A DNA stretch of 35,218 nt, taken from Condylostoma magnum. Its lineage: Eukaryota; Ciliophora; Heterotrichea; Heterotrichida; Condylostomatidae. Shown here in pieces: positions 21,674 through 31,869 of the stretch. The stretch is taken from NCBI GenBank assembly GCA_920105805.1, contig CAKKTI010000168.1, positions 1 through 35,218 on the forward strand, in the 5' to 3' direction. The notes under the pieces are model-generated. The model saw only the letters and a list, made by a program, of their open reading frames with translations, ran no database searches and had not been told where the DNA came from. Made by a program: the position numbers and the translations under genes. The number at the start of each line of letters is the position of its first letter. The first letter of the stretch is position 1.

Positions 21674-21694
21674 TTAAAATAAAATGGGCTGTTG

Positions 21695-23794
21695 CTAAGT
21701 TGAGGGTATTGAAGATTTCGAGGCGAATATATAGGATAAGTCAGCAGATGCTTCACTGGGAATTTAGCAGAATTCAGTAGGTGAGTAGAATTAAGCATCA
21801 AATGCATCAAAAGCCACGCCTAAGTTTGGGACTAAACAGTTTAAATTTGATGAAAAATCTGCGAATTTTAGTAATTTTAAAATTTCCTAACTGTTTAGTA
21901 AATCTCTGAATTTGTTAGAAGATACTGCTATAGGTCTTATATTGAAATACGCTGGAAACCTTCTTCTTAAATTCAATAGCATATCATGACTTCTGACCCT
22001 AATGCCCTATCTTTTAGCCACATCTGGACCTTTACTCTAGCTGATTCTTTCCATTAGCCTGCATATTCGCTCTAATGGACTCATTTGATTATTCCTGAAA
22101 TTGATTTCTGAAGCCACCAATGCAAGGGACTCTACAAACAAATGCTCGTCTATTACGTCAGCGTCCTGCTGTTCAGGGGCCTTTTCCTAGCCTTGAAGCT
22201 TATTTTACTGAAAAATGTTGGAAAGAGTGTAAAAGAAGTTAAGTAGACGGGGCTTCGACAGCAAAGCAGGGAAAATTTCAAAGTCTCTGCAAAATTTTAC
22301 ATACTGTTGTAGGTTTAGATACCCTTTTGAGTCGGCGTAGAAGTTGTAAAAGGGCAGTAGCACCTAGTGAATTATGTTCAAAACTTCAATTACTCCATCA
22401 TCCTTTAATATTTACATTAGAGTTTACACATGCTCTTAATCATCATTGGCCTCTTACTGGTTTTTCTGGTCTAGCTGTAGTATTTTTTCCTCAACTAGCC
22501 TTATGAGTCCTTCCTCTGAGTTAGCATTGGGGTAGATTCTCTGACTTATGAGTTCTAGGGCTTTCATAAACAACTAAAAGTTCATTTTTCCTTAGTTATT
22601 CTAAGGAGTGGTTAAATGAGTGATAGGGTCGAAGGGTTGCCTGGCCTATCCATACACCCTTCCATTTCTCAGCAACTTGTTGTATATCAGGTCTACATCT
22701 ACAGCTGTTAAGGTCCCCTATGCTCCCTTACTATCCCCGATCAGCTCACAGTCCCTTAACAACTTCAACAACTTACTCGACTTCAGCTTATTAGTGTTCA
22801 TCGGTTCTCCAAATGAGCAATAACTTTAGAATATTTTCCTTATTTGTGGTATAAACTGCTCTATTATCAAAAATGCTGGGTAGTCTACATTGAGAACAGT
22901 TAGGTCTTGGCTTATATTGGGCTGGTCTATAACAGACTGCGAGGATATGATAGACTGCAGCATGTCCTTCGAAGGTAGCAAAGCAGATGCTGAGTTTCTA
23001 GTAGCATATCGCTCAACTGCGTTAGACAGCTCCATTCGTTCTAGCAGTACTAGCAATTTCTCGGCCTAAGTCATGTCTTTAGTAGTTTTACTAAACCCTT
23101 CCTCAGCACAGTGGCAAATTATCATTAAGAACTTGGAAAACCGTAAAATTACACCGAAGTCTCTGCTTGGGTTGGAGATTAAGGCAATTGCTGGGCTGTA
23201 AACGTCAGGGGAGTTTATGACTATCTGGCTTCATAGTCGTTAAGCCGTTTGTCAGTTTATTAACTATGGACATATGTTGAACTGTTTTAGGAAGTTGTTG
23301 TATGCTGCTTGTGTCTTTTTTCCTATCATATCGTGGGTCTAGCCTCCACCCAGCTCTCAGGGGAAAAATCGTCTGTATATGTTGTACAAGGCCGGCTGGA
23401 TTCCTAGCATAACTTCTCTAGTCTCATCGCTGGCCGTTCAGTCGTCTAAATCCGCTTAATTATCAAATAAATGCAGAAAGTGGTTAGTTATTAGCTTCAT
23501 TAAGCACTTTTTAGAGTTTTAGTAAAAATCAGCTGTGTACTTTTCCTAAGCGACGAGTGACAAACAGTCTAAAAAGGTCTCAAAGTTAAGATTTGTTCTG
23601 TGATTGTTCAATTTACAAAAAATCAATTCTAAACGTTTTTGGTTGAACCCATTGGTTAGGATTTATGAATCTTTTAGTAATTTCTGTAGTTGGAAGTATT
23701 TCATGAAGGATTACTCTAAAACACCCCCAGCATTTGAATATTTCTAGAAGATATTCTATAGCACTTGTATCGCTTCTTCAGGTGTGAGTTCCAT
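21695..23794 (-). CDS. p25-alpha (TPPP) domain-containing protein, long form
   Basis: A 699-residue protein. The clearest domain, about 330-430, is p25-alpha-like: LKSSKLLKLLRDCELIGD, LTAVDVDLIYNKLL, and MNFQLFMKALELISQRIYP, matching the TPPP pattern of a DIxFxK helix followed by ITFxxFxxALxxIAxKKY. A second, weaker unit at 1-95 has the same plan (FNQKRLELIFCKLNNH, NFETFLDCLSLVAQEKY), and a third may lie at about 490-575 (FDEHLFVESLALVASEI-like). TPPP proteins bundle microtubules; long multi-unit versions are typical of ciliates and apicomplexans and are tied to cilia or cortex. Four TGA codons read as Trp (for example FFPWELGGG, LINWQTAQRLW). The end is TAG 21697..21695; if that is Gln, seven more residues lead to TAA at 21676..21674, directly touching the YIPF stop. 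Its ATG is 10 bp from the divergent TPR gene. Confidence 0.82.
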
Positions 23795-23804
23795 AATTAA
23801 TTAA

Positions 23805-25526
23805 ATGTACACTTAAGAATAAATATAGCAGTTTGAAAGTGCCTTAAACGATCTGGAAGACCAATTAGAATCTAACTAGCAAAACCCAAGGAAATCATAG
23901 GTTATAGAGCAAAAGGTATGCGAATTGTGTAATAACGTTGCTATGTCGTATATTCAAAAAGAAGAGTACCCAGCAGCTCTACAGCTTTTAAAAAGAGCGG
24001 AGTACATATCAGAAAAAAACAACTTTCAAAAAAGCACAACGTACAACAACCTTGCATGCTACTACAGGCGTCGTAAGAAGGTGAAGGAGGCATTAGTATA
24101 TCTCCACAAAGCCTTGCTAATTGAAAACAACCCTGATACTCGTTTAAACATATGCGCTGTTTTGAGCCACGCTGGAAGACATGAACAAGCCTTAGAAAGC
24201 GCAATGTCATCTGTAATTTTGCTCCAAAACTAATTTATACAGGGAGGTTAGCAGCACCTAGTACACTAAAAAGCATCGTTATTGTGTATTGCCTACCACA
24301 ACCTAGCAGTAGAGTTAGAACATGTTAAAAGAATATCTGAAAGTATCAGGTACTACAACAAAGCTTTAAGCCTTGCAGAAAGATTTCTAGACAAAAACTC
24401 TAATATTCTTATATCTATCAAACAAACTCGTGACTAGGCCTAAAAGGCAGTAGTAAAGGCACTTAGGAGGGAAAGATAATAGAAAACTAGGTCTAAAATG
24501 ACTACGGCTAAAATCAGTTCAACTGGGAAGGTGACTAGGGCCAGAAGCACCTCTCCTATTGCTTAAAGGCAGTAGAACTATAATTCAGGGACAGTTACTT
24601 AAAGGGCCAGTTCACCTGTGCGGCTGAGCTTTTAAACTGTGTCATAGAGTTACGGGGTATAGGATACTGGAGCTAAAACGGAGAGAGGGAGTAGACAGAA
24701 TGATGAAAATTTTGTTATGTCTGATTTTGATACATATCAAAGCCTAGGAAATGTAGCAGAAGTACCAGAACGAATGCCTATTGATACAATCGAGTAGTTT
24801 TTGAATTTTAGCAGCTATATACAGACGTCCTCCAGGGAAATTAGTCCCATTAGGAAAAACCCACTGTAAAGGGAAAATGATTTGTATGCGGTACTTTCTA
24901 ATAAAGGAAGCCAGAATAGCACGTTTAACTCAAGAAAAGTATTAAGAATGAGTAGGGAAGATAGTATGAGGAAGACTATTGATATTAATGATATACATAA
25001 AAATGAAAACATACAGGATTTTCCATCTGTTAAATAATTGCAGTTTGATTAAGACTTTGAGTCATCGTAGTCAGGGGATTAATCCACTGAAAAATCACAG
25101 TATGCAGAAATTAGACCCTTTTAACCTACTTAGCCTACATTAAGTAAAAGTACATCGTTCTAGAGGAAAAGGTAAGCTAGTATGTAAAAACCTGAAAAGT
25201 AGTACTAGCGTCCAGGACGCTAAATCATACTCAGTAAAGATCATAGCTCCTAATACATTCAGGACTCTCCGTACATTCTTTCAATGCTACAATAAGAAAC
25301 AACACACCAAAAAACTTTATCATATACCAGTAACCAATCTAAAAAACAGAAAAATGAAGAAAATCAGTGTAATGAAACTTCTTTATACTCAAATATGAAT
25401 GAAGGCTCATAGCATATAGCGTCATAGCCTGTTGAACTAATGCTAGAAACTTCAATTGAAGATATTCCCAGAGTCAACGAAGATTCATTTGATAGTGTTA
25501 TCGAGTTTATTAAAAATTCAGCTTAG
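23805..25526 (+). CDS. TPR-repeat protein with long disordered tail
   Basis: A 573-residue protein. Residues about 40-215 hold tetratricopeptide repeats: VAMSYIQKEEYPAALQLLKR, TTYNNLACYYRRRKKVKEAL then YLHKALLIE, AGRHEQALESAMSSVILL, and a last unit AYHNLAVELEHVKRISESIR then YYNKALSLAERF. The remaining 350 residues are Ser/Thr/Gln-rich and basic-to-acidic, without recognised domain; Ser-Pro sites (RSTSPIAQ, EISPIRKNP) suggest phosphorylation. Such TPR proteins in ciliates are often ciliary or basal-body scaffolds; this is inference. The first ATG (23805) begins MYTQEQIQQFESAL and is only 10 bp from the p25 start; a fallback start is the ATG at 23940. The end is TAG-TAA (25524-25529), 8 bp before the 3' end of the convergent SRP RNA. 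Reading through the TAG would run 170 bases over the RNA gene, so TAG is a real stop here. Confidence 0.82.
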
Positions 25527-25533
25527 TAATCAT

Positions 25534-25537
25534 TAAA
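25534..25537 (-). terminator. Pol III T-run terminator of the SRP RNA
   Basis: On the minus strand GGAGGTTATCTTTT ends the RNA with four T residues, the usual RNA polymerase III stop. It lies 7 bp from the stop codon of the convergent TPR gene. Confidence 0.6.
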
Positions 25538-25840
25538 AGATAACCTCCTGGTGGACGCGCAGTTATCTGTAAGCCAGTCCGAACCGCTCAAGTCTGCGGT
25601 CCTTCCACCATCAAGGACGGAGAGTTTTCCCTGCTCTGTTTCCAGCCTCAGGCGTTCCCTCTCACTCTAACCGATCCGTTGACTAAGTTCCCCTAGTCCC
25701 CTGAACGGATCCCTGATCTGGATAGGACAGACTTTCTACGCGACCCATAATGGCCAAGCCCACGAGACACTTACACGCCGCCCAATCGGCATTGTCTCAC
25801 ACTAGTGTTACAGAGGGACGCAACTCCCTCCAGACAACCT
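25538..25840 (-). ncRNA. SRP RNA: Signal recognition particle (7SL) RNA
   Basis: A GC-rich island of about 300 bp in an AT-rich window, best read on the minus strand. The S domain is diagnostic: GGCTGGAAACAGAGCAGG, then AAAACTCTCC and CCTTGATGGTGGAAGG, aligns with the helix-8 region of human 7SL (GGTCGGAAACGGAGCAGG, AAAACTCCC, GCTGATCAGTAGTGGGA), which binds SRP54. Earlier, CAATGCCGATTGGGCGGC matches human TATGCCGATCGGGTGTCC. The Alu end has a GAGGGAGTTGCGTCCCTC hairpin followed by CTGTAAC, the conserved UGUAA turn, then palindromic CACTAGTG. Helix 6 is GACTA...TAGTC. TTTT follows the 3' end (minus strand, 25537..25534), a Pol III terminator. Ends are approximate. It templates co-translational targeting to the ER. 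Compensatory pairing should confirm it. Confidence 0.88.
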
Positions 25841-26011
25841 ATTAATCATATTCCATATTTAAAATGCAAACAAACTTTCATTTTCTTTTAAGGTTTTGCA
25901 GCTAAGATGTAGAATGTGTTGTAATATAGATTTAAGTACAGGAAATTAGATGATACTTGAGTATATATCACTAGTCTAAAATATTAATACAAACAAACTA
26001 TTAAAAATAAT

Positions 26012-26890
26012 ATGGATATTCCATCATTTGCAAAGCCCAACAGGTCATCTTAGCTACACGAATATACAAACAGAGAAAGATAAAGAATATACGAGGCCTT
26101 TTAACCCGGTAACTTCACAAGTTTAAAAGAAATACCAGATAACATCAACCCTGGGCTAGTAACTGAAACTCTTTAAAGAAAGACATAAAACAACTTAGAC
26201 TTCAAGCCAACTCCAAAACTGATAAAACTGCAAGGAGCTGGGGTTATTAACGAGTTTAAGTGAATGCCGGATTCATTTGACTTAAAAAAACTGTAGGAAA
26301 GTGAAGAAATGAGATAGGCTAAGGATCTACAGAAGCAAGTGCATGAGAAAGAGTTTATTCCCTCTGGAATACTACACAAGGGGAAAAATGAGCAAGGATT
26401 TTCAAAAACAGATCAGTCTTACATAACCATCGGGGATCCATATCAAGGCTTTCTGCACTAAGAATCCAAGAACAAGTGAATTTCAGAGTGTAATTTCCTA
26501 GCAGGGGACTTTTTACCCTAATCAGTCACAAGACTACAGATAACCAAGCAGTATTTGCCTGAGATCTTAAACATTCTGGACTAGAAACTGAGATAGGACT
26601 GGAAGGAGTGCCATTTCAACATTACTATAAACCATTCGGAGGTAATAGTCATTAGTTTCGTCAAAAGCACAGTGGATTCACCTTAAGGACTACATGCTTA
26701 TATGAATGTCCTGATAAATGGGTAAGAGCTGCTGTTTACTTACAAGCTGAGAAAAATTGCGTTGTAGTGGAATATAGAGGACGAGGAGCACATTTATTTT
26801 CACATTCAGCCGCCGTGGGTCAAACTCAGGAACAATGAAGCATTAAGTTCCCAGACGAGTTTTGTTGGGTCTTCTCGACGTAGTATTTAA
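26012..26890 (+). CDS. Conserved-looking protein of unknown function
   Basis: A 292-residue protein in one frame, not recognised with confidence. It begins MDIPSFAKPNRSSQLHEYTN, followed by a Pro/Asn-rich linker and EFKWMPDSFDLKKLQESEEM (TGA as W). A central FIPSGILHKGKNEQGFS and SYITIGDPYQGFLHQ follow. The C-terminal half looks folded: QDWKECHFNITINHSEVIVI, HAYMNVLINGQELLFTYKLR, and EHIYFHIQPPWVKLRNNEAL, a beta-rich region ending in a short helix. Short proteins of this sort with a Gly/Tyr-rich middle are often axonemal in ciliates, but I have no specific match. Two TGA codons are Trp. It ends TAA-TAA (26888-26893). The next gene's ATG starts 8 bases after the first TAA, on the same strand but in another frame, so fusion is excluded. 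Confidence 0.72.
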
Positions 26891-26898
26891 TAATATAA

Positions 26899-27273
26899 AT
26901 GTTGAGTTGGATTTAGTATATGATAATGGTTGCGTCCATGTGTTTAGTGATATTCATTGTGGTCACTCCGCATTATTCAGTATGTTTAGCTGATAAAAGA
27001 GTTGTTATGATGAATGGGGCACTTTTGTTTGCATCTGGGATTATATTTGGAAGCAACTTTTTAGCTATTAGAAACTCATCGAGGTTTGATACTGGGGATC
27101 TAACGGACCTGTAGATGTATTAGAAGAAGTATGAGCATGCTAAGTTGCAGAGAGATGTGTATATTGGAGTGATTGCTATTGTATGCTTGATTGTTATTAT
27201 CATATTCCCGAGGAGGTATGTGGAGAAGAAGGCTAGCAAGATGGAAAAGAAACTACAGAGTAAGGAGAATTAG
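26899..27273 (+). CDS. BAP29/BAP31-like small ER membrane protein
   Basis: A 124-residue protein with three hydrophobic segments (about 8-26, 38-54, 92-106) and a Lys-rich tail. The order resembles BAP29/31: the loop YEHAKLQRDVYIGVIAIVCL parallels QMKLFRSQRNLYISGFSLFL, the part of BAP31 entering its third membrane helix. The long coiled-coil cytosolic tail of animal BAP31 is missing; only EKKASKMEKKLQSKEN remains. In other organisms these proteins sort membrane proteins in the ER. The assignment is moderate and rests on topology plus this motif. The stop is the first TAG (27271-27273); TAG-TAA at 27280-27285 is an alternative adding three residues. The gene follows its neighbour by 8 bp, with a TATAA element in the gap. 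A stand-alone small membrane protein of unknown role is the alternative. Confidence 0.6.
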
Positions 27274-27361
27274 GTTAAATAGTAAAATTTGGTATGATTG
27301 CTGTATTTTAAGGGTTTATTCATAATTAATCATAATGCTTTTAATTGTAATATTGATAGTA

Positions 27362-27369
27362 TATAAAAA
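27362..27369 (+). promoter_or_regulatory. TATAAAAA abutting the start of WD40 copy D
   Basis: TATAAAAA directly precedes ATG 27370, in the position held by TATAAAA in copies B, H and the 14594 relic. Only 84-96 bp separate this start from the end of the BAP-like gene. Confidence 0.4.
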
Positions 27370-28725
27370 ATGGATTTGTAATTAGGAATCGTATCATCTC
27401 TCTTAGCTATTTCTTCATAATATAAAAAGGGAACTATTAGTAGATTTTCAGATCTCATAACTACCTCAAAAGATAATCTCAGGCTTAAATCATAAGCACT
27501 TCCCTTTACATAGGAATACATATTTATAATTGTAATGTTAGCAGAGTAAAAAAGCCCTACTAAGATTATACAAAAAGCAATTCTGTAGTTCAAGGACAGA
27601 GGTTTATTGGAAGTAAAGCTAAATATACACTATTTAGAGATGCTACACAGCCTTGTAATACCCTTTCTTAATAAAATAAATAATAGAGTATAAAATAAGG
27701 TTTTGATGGTACGATAGATCTATTAGTAGATTGTATAAGAGATTTAGAAAAAAGGAATATGATAGACTAACTAATGAACTGAAAGGAGATAGCAAACTAA
27801 GAATTACTTTAAATTGCTTTGATATAAAGCAGAAATAAGCCGTCAACTAAAATTAACTACAAAGATTACCCCAAAGTAGCCAACATATCTAGGCAAGGAT
27901 TTAGAAGGCGTTTGAGGACTATGTATTAAAGGCACTACAGTTATTAGTGGTAGCAATGACTATTCTGTAAGACTTTGGAGCTTATTAGATCCATGAAGCA
28001 ATACGATAATCGGATGACATGATGACAGAGTGAAAAGTGTATGTATTGATGGCACCAAAGTAATTAGTGGAAGTACAGATGAAACTGTATGGCTTTGGGA
28101 CTTATCAAATTCAAGTAATAATAGAGAAATAGGAAGACATAATAATTAAGTAGCATGTGTTTGCATTGAAGGTGATAAAGTAATAAGTGGAGGATTTGAT
28201 AGAGCTGTATGACTTTGAGACCTATCAAATCCAGACAACAACAGAGAAATTGGCAGGCATATCAGAGGAGTAAGCTGTGTATGCATTGAAGGGAATAATG
28301 TAGTAAGTGGAAGTGGAGATTAAACTGTATGACGTTGAGATATATCAAATCCAAGTAATAATAAAAGGATTGGAAGACATGATGATATAATATTCTGCGT
28401 GTGTATTGAAGGTGATACGATTGTGAGTGGAGGCAGAGATAATGCTGTGCGACTTTGGGATATATCAAATCCAAGTAATAATAGAGAGGTTGGGAGACAT
28501 GATAGCACTGTATGAAGTGTGTGTACTGAAGATAGACTAGCTATTAGCGGAGGGGGAGATAATACTGTAAGAATTTGGGATTTATTAAATCCGATTAACA
28601 ATAGAGTTCTATTGCAATCTATGCATCTAGTTATATGTGTGGCTTTAAAAAACTCGGTTGCTGTATCTGGAGAAGGTGGCTTTCCAAGCAAATCTAGAAA
28701 AATAATGTGTTGTAGTCTAGATTAG
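27370..28725 (+). CDS. WD40 family copy D: seven-bladed propeller protein, intact
   Basis: A 451-residue protein in one frame. The N-terminal domain (1-160) starts MDLQLGIVSSLLAISSQYKK with signature ITTSKDNLRLKSQ. The linker ITPKQPTYLGKD (166-177) leads to seven blades: VWGLCIKGTTVISGSNDYS, VKSVCIDGTKVISGSTDET, VACVCIEGDKVISGGFDRA, VSCVCIEGNNVVSGSGDQT, FCVCIEGDTIVSGGRDNAV, VWSVCTEDRLAISGGGDNT, and the cap VALKNSVAVSGEGG ending IMCCSLD-TAG. Blades 2-6 contain TGA as the W of WDL or W of xLWD. Residue pairs after RHD differ in every blade (DR, NQ, RG, DI, ST) while the core is kept. It converges on copy E, 88 bp apart. This is the best reference copy for the family. Confidence 0.9.
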
Positions 28726-28813
28726 CTTGTTAAAACCATAATTTATTGATAAATACTCATGTATATTTTAACTATAAAACAACAGTTTACATTATCCCTA
28801 CTTATTAAATTAA

Positions 28814-30084
28814 TCAATACTTCCAGTACATAATCTTTTTAGGATTGTTTCGGTCATAACCTTCTCCAAATACTACAAAGGAGTCACATAGAGCTACAGA
28901 TATAATTGAATTCTTAGACTAGTATACAACTTGATTATTTATAGGATTTGATAAGTCCCAAAGTCTCACAGTTCTATCATCACCTCCACTAATAACTGTC
29001 TTACCTTTAATACATACGCTCAATACCATATAATCATGTTTTCCAATCTTTCTATTATTATTTTGATTTTCTAGGTCCCAAAACCACACAACTTGATAGC
29101 TTCCACTTACTACATTGCTACCTTCAATACACACACTTCTTACTACATCACAATGCCTTCCAATCTCTCTATTATTATCTTCAATTTCTAAGTCCCAACA
29201 TCACACAGTTCCATCAATAGATTCACTAATAACTGTACTACCTGAAACGCATACACTTAGTATTTAACTATCCTGCTTTCAAATCTATCCAGTTTAAGTT
29301 CGATCTTCTATGTTTCAACGTCAAATAGCTTTATCCTCACTTCCATAAATCACTTAATTATCCTGAATACATAAACTTCATATTCGATCAGGCTTCATAA
29401 TCCCTGTATTCTCATTTTAATTTGATAAGTCTCAAAGTCTGATACATAGATCATCACCTCCACTTATCAATCTGCTGCCTTCAATGCAGACACTTCTTAC
29501 CACATTATAATGTTTTCCAATTTATTTATTGTTGAGTGCGTTTTACAAGTCCCAAAGCCAGATCATTCCATTATGACTGCCACTTATAACTGTGCTGTCT
29601 TTAATGCATAGTCCGGATACTGCTCCCGAATGCTCTCCTATGCACTCTGGCTGCTTTGGAAGAATTGGGTTTGTTTTAGTATCTAATTTATTTTTGTTGA
29701 ATATTATAGTATATTTCCCCCATTCTTAGTATGTCCTTTTATCTAGCTGCAATAGAATACTTTATCAATTCATTATTTTACCTGCTTATTGTTTATTACT
29801 AATTTTCATCAGTTTTATTGTGAGGTTTATTTATGAAGGTTTAATTTGACCAGTTCTTTATTTTGAGTTATTTTTAATAAATATCTGTTACTATTAATGA
29901 GGTATTACAGGGCCTTCAACTGAATTTTAACACAAGGTATTGATTCCTTAGAAGATGATATTATAAGGGGGAGATCTTCTTCTATATAGGAAATATCTTG
30001 TGAGAAAGTTGTTGGAAAGTACCTTGTAGCTTCCTATTCGGATAAAAGATAGAACTAGAATATAGTTTCTAGCTTGAACTTCAT
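28814..30084 (-). pseudogene. WD40 family copy E, one frame break, diverged blades
   Basis: The N-terminal part starts MKFKLETIFQFYLLSEQEA at ATG 30084 and reaches YSTKINQILKQ. Near 29670, in an A-rich run just before the PKQP linker, the frame shifts by one base, and the propeller continues (PILPKQPECIGEHSGAVSGL). Blades 3 and 4 are unusually diverged (IWSLCIQDNQVIYGSEDKA, ILSVCVSGSTVISESIDGT), while 5 and 6 are standard. The cap is SVALCDSFVVFGEGYD and the end KIMYWKY, followed by TGA at 28816..28814; if that is Trp, TAA follows three codons later. Either one recent break has killed this copy, or a frameshift is tolerated. A sequencing slip at the A-run is possible too. Confidence 0.7.
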
Positions 30085-30582
30085 TATTTATAAGGTTTAA
30101 TTATATAAATATAGGTAAGATTATTTCATTTAAAGCAGAAGTAATTTAGTTTATATAGGATGAATTATATATTTTTATAGAGATCTAAGCATAATTTTGA
30201 TTATTTGAATAATGTAATTTATAGTATATGTGCTTGCTTTTATATCATCAATTCATTAGGTAAATTACTATTATTTAACAAATTTGAATCATAAGACTTA
30301 ATATAGATTTAGTTGTCTGATACTATTTAATAAGGAGAGTTTCCTACATTTGATTTGCCTTATCAATAAAATTTTAATCTATGCATTAGTTGTAGCATTA
30401 ATTCATAAATACAGTTAAGCATTACAATTTAGCTTATATAATTATATAAAAAGCTAATACAAAGCTTCTTAGCCTAATTACAATATAAAATCAAATCAAG
30501 GCTATGTGAATGTATATGAGAATTAGAGTAGCAAATAATATGAATTAAAGTATATAATTTAACAGATTTCCTACTTAATAAA
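30085..30582. other. Spacer between WD40 copies E and F
   Basis: About 500 bp of AT-rich sequence with no frame I can support and no recognisable blade sequence. It must hold the promoter of copy E and the 3' end of copy F. Confidence 0.45.
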
Positions 30583-31869
30583 CTAATCTAGACTCCAGTA
30601 CATAATCTTATAGCACTTGCTTGTATAACCACCTTCTCCAATAAGTACAATAGAGTTTTTTAAAGCCACAGACATAATTTCATTCTAAGATTCAAACAAA
30701 ACTTAATTATTGCTTGGATTTCTTAAGTCTCAAAGTCGTACAATTCTATCCTAGCCTCCACTGACTACCCTATTACCTTCAATACATACACCTTATACTA
30801 AATCATAATGTCTTCCAATCTCTCTATTATTTCTTGGATCTTACAAGTCCCAAAGTCGCACAGTTTTATCATCACCTCCACTAATCACTACATTGCCTTA
30901 AATGCAGGTGCAGAATACCAAATCATCATGTCTCCCGATCTCTCTATTATTATTTGAGTCTTGCAAGTCCCAAAGTTTCACTGTTTTATCATGACTGCCA
31001 CTTACTACAATACTATTTTCAATGCATACACTTCATACTATGCCACCATGTGCTCCAATCTATGTGTTGTTGTTTGGATTTGATAAGTCCCAAAGCTGCA
31101 CTGTTTAATCAAAACTACCACTTATTACAATACTATTTTCAATACATACACTGACTATCGGCTCCTCATGTCTTCCAATTTCTCTATTGTTGTTTGGATT
31201 TTATAAGTCCCAAAGTCTTACAGTGTTATCTTAGCCTCCGCTAATAACTGTGCTACCTTCAATGCATACACTGAATACAGAGTACTTATGTTTTCCAATT
31301 CTTTTATTGTTGTTTGGATTTGATAGGTCCCAAAGTTGAAGAGTACTGTCTTAGCTTCCACTCAGTACTCTATTAGATTTAAGGCATACTCCTCTTATTC
31401 TTTATAAGTGCTTTCCTAAGTATGTTGGCTGCTTTGTAGGAATTATTTTAGGTTATTTTAGAATCTATTATATTTGTATCTGATATTGGAGTAATCTTGT
31501 ATTATTTTTTATATATTCTTGTCTTTAGTTGCTTTAGAAGATTTAGTTAGCTTATTGTATTGATTATTTGTTCTTTTATACTTTATATTAAATCTCTTTC
31601 TATTTTTCTAGTAGGATTATACTCTAATTTTGTATGTCAAATCAATTCAGCATCTATAAGCAATATATATTTTTAGCTACTCTTGCTTTGAATAAGTCTT
31701 TAAAGTATTTCAGTACATTTAGTACAGTGGAATAATTATCTTTAAAGAAAATTGTTGATAGAATTAGATTACTTCCTGAAAGAGCTTGAAGGGTTTGAAG
31801 TCTTCTTATGAGTATCTTATTTTAAAAAAGATAATTTATGAAGAGTATATTTTCTGATGATATATCCAT
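30583..31869 (-). CDS. WD40 family copy F: seven-bladed propeller protein, intact
   Basis: A 428-residue protein in one frame. The N-terminal domain is shorter than in A and D (about 145 residues; starts MDISSENILFINYLFQNKIL, signature ALSGSNLILST). The linker IIPTKQPTYLGKH is followed by seven blades: GVCLKSNRVLSGSQDSTLQ, FSVCIEGSTVISGGQDNTV, VSVCIENSIVISGSFDQTV, WSVCIENSIVVSGSHDKTV, FCTCIQGNVVISGGDDKTV, GVCIEGNRVVSGGQDRIV, and the cap SVALKNSIVLIGEGGY ending IMYWSLD-TAG. Blades 3 and 4 share VCIENSIV, suggesting recent blade-to-blade copying. The D-1 position (before the Asp of xDxTV) is Q, Q, F, H, D, Q in successive blades. No defects. Confidence 0.89.

Noticed and set aside
21683-22020. 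Plus-strand frame starting MGCCQVEGIEDFEANIQDKS after YIPF
   Set aside because: It lies opposite the C-terminal part of the p25-alpha gene, has no homology I recognise, and an open frame is not evidence under this code.
25546-25850. Continuation of the TPR protein frame through the GC-rich island
   Set aside because: The frame is open only because TAR and TGA are sense codons. The sequence matches SRP RNA on the other strand and the composition changes abruptly after TAG-TAA.
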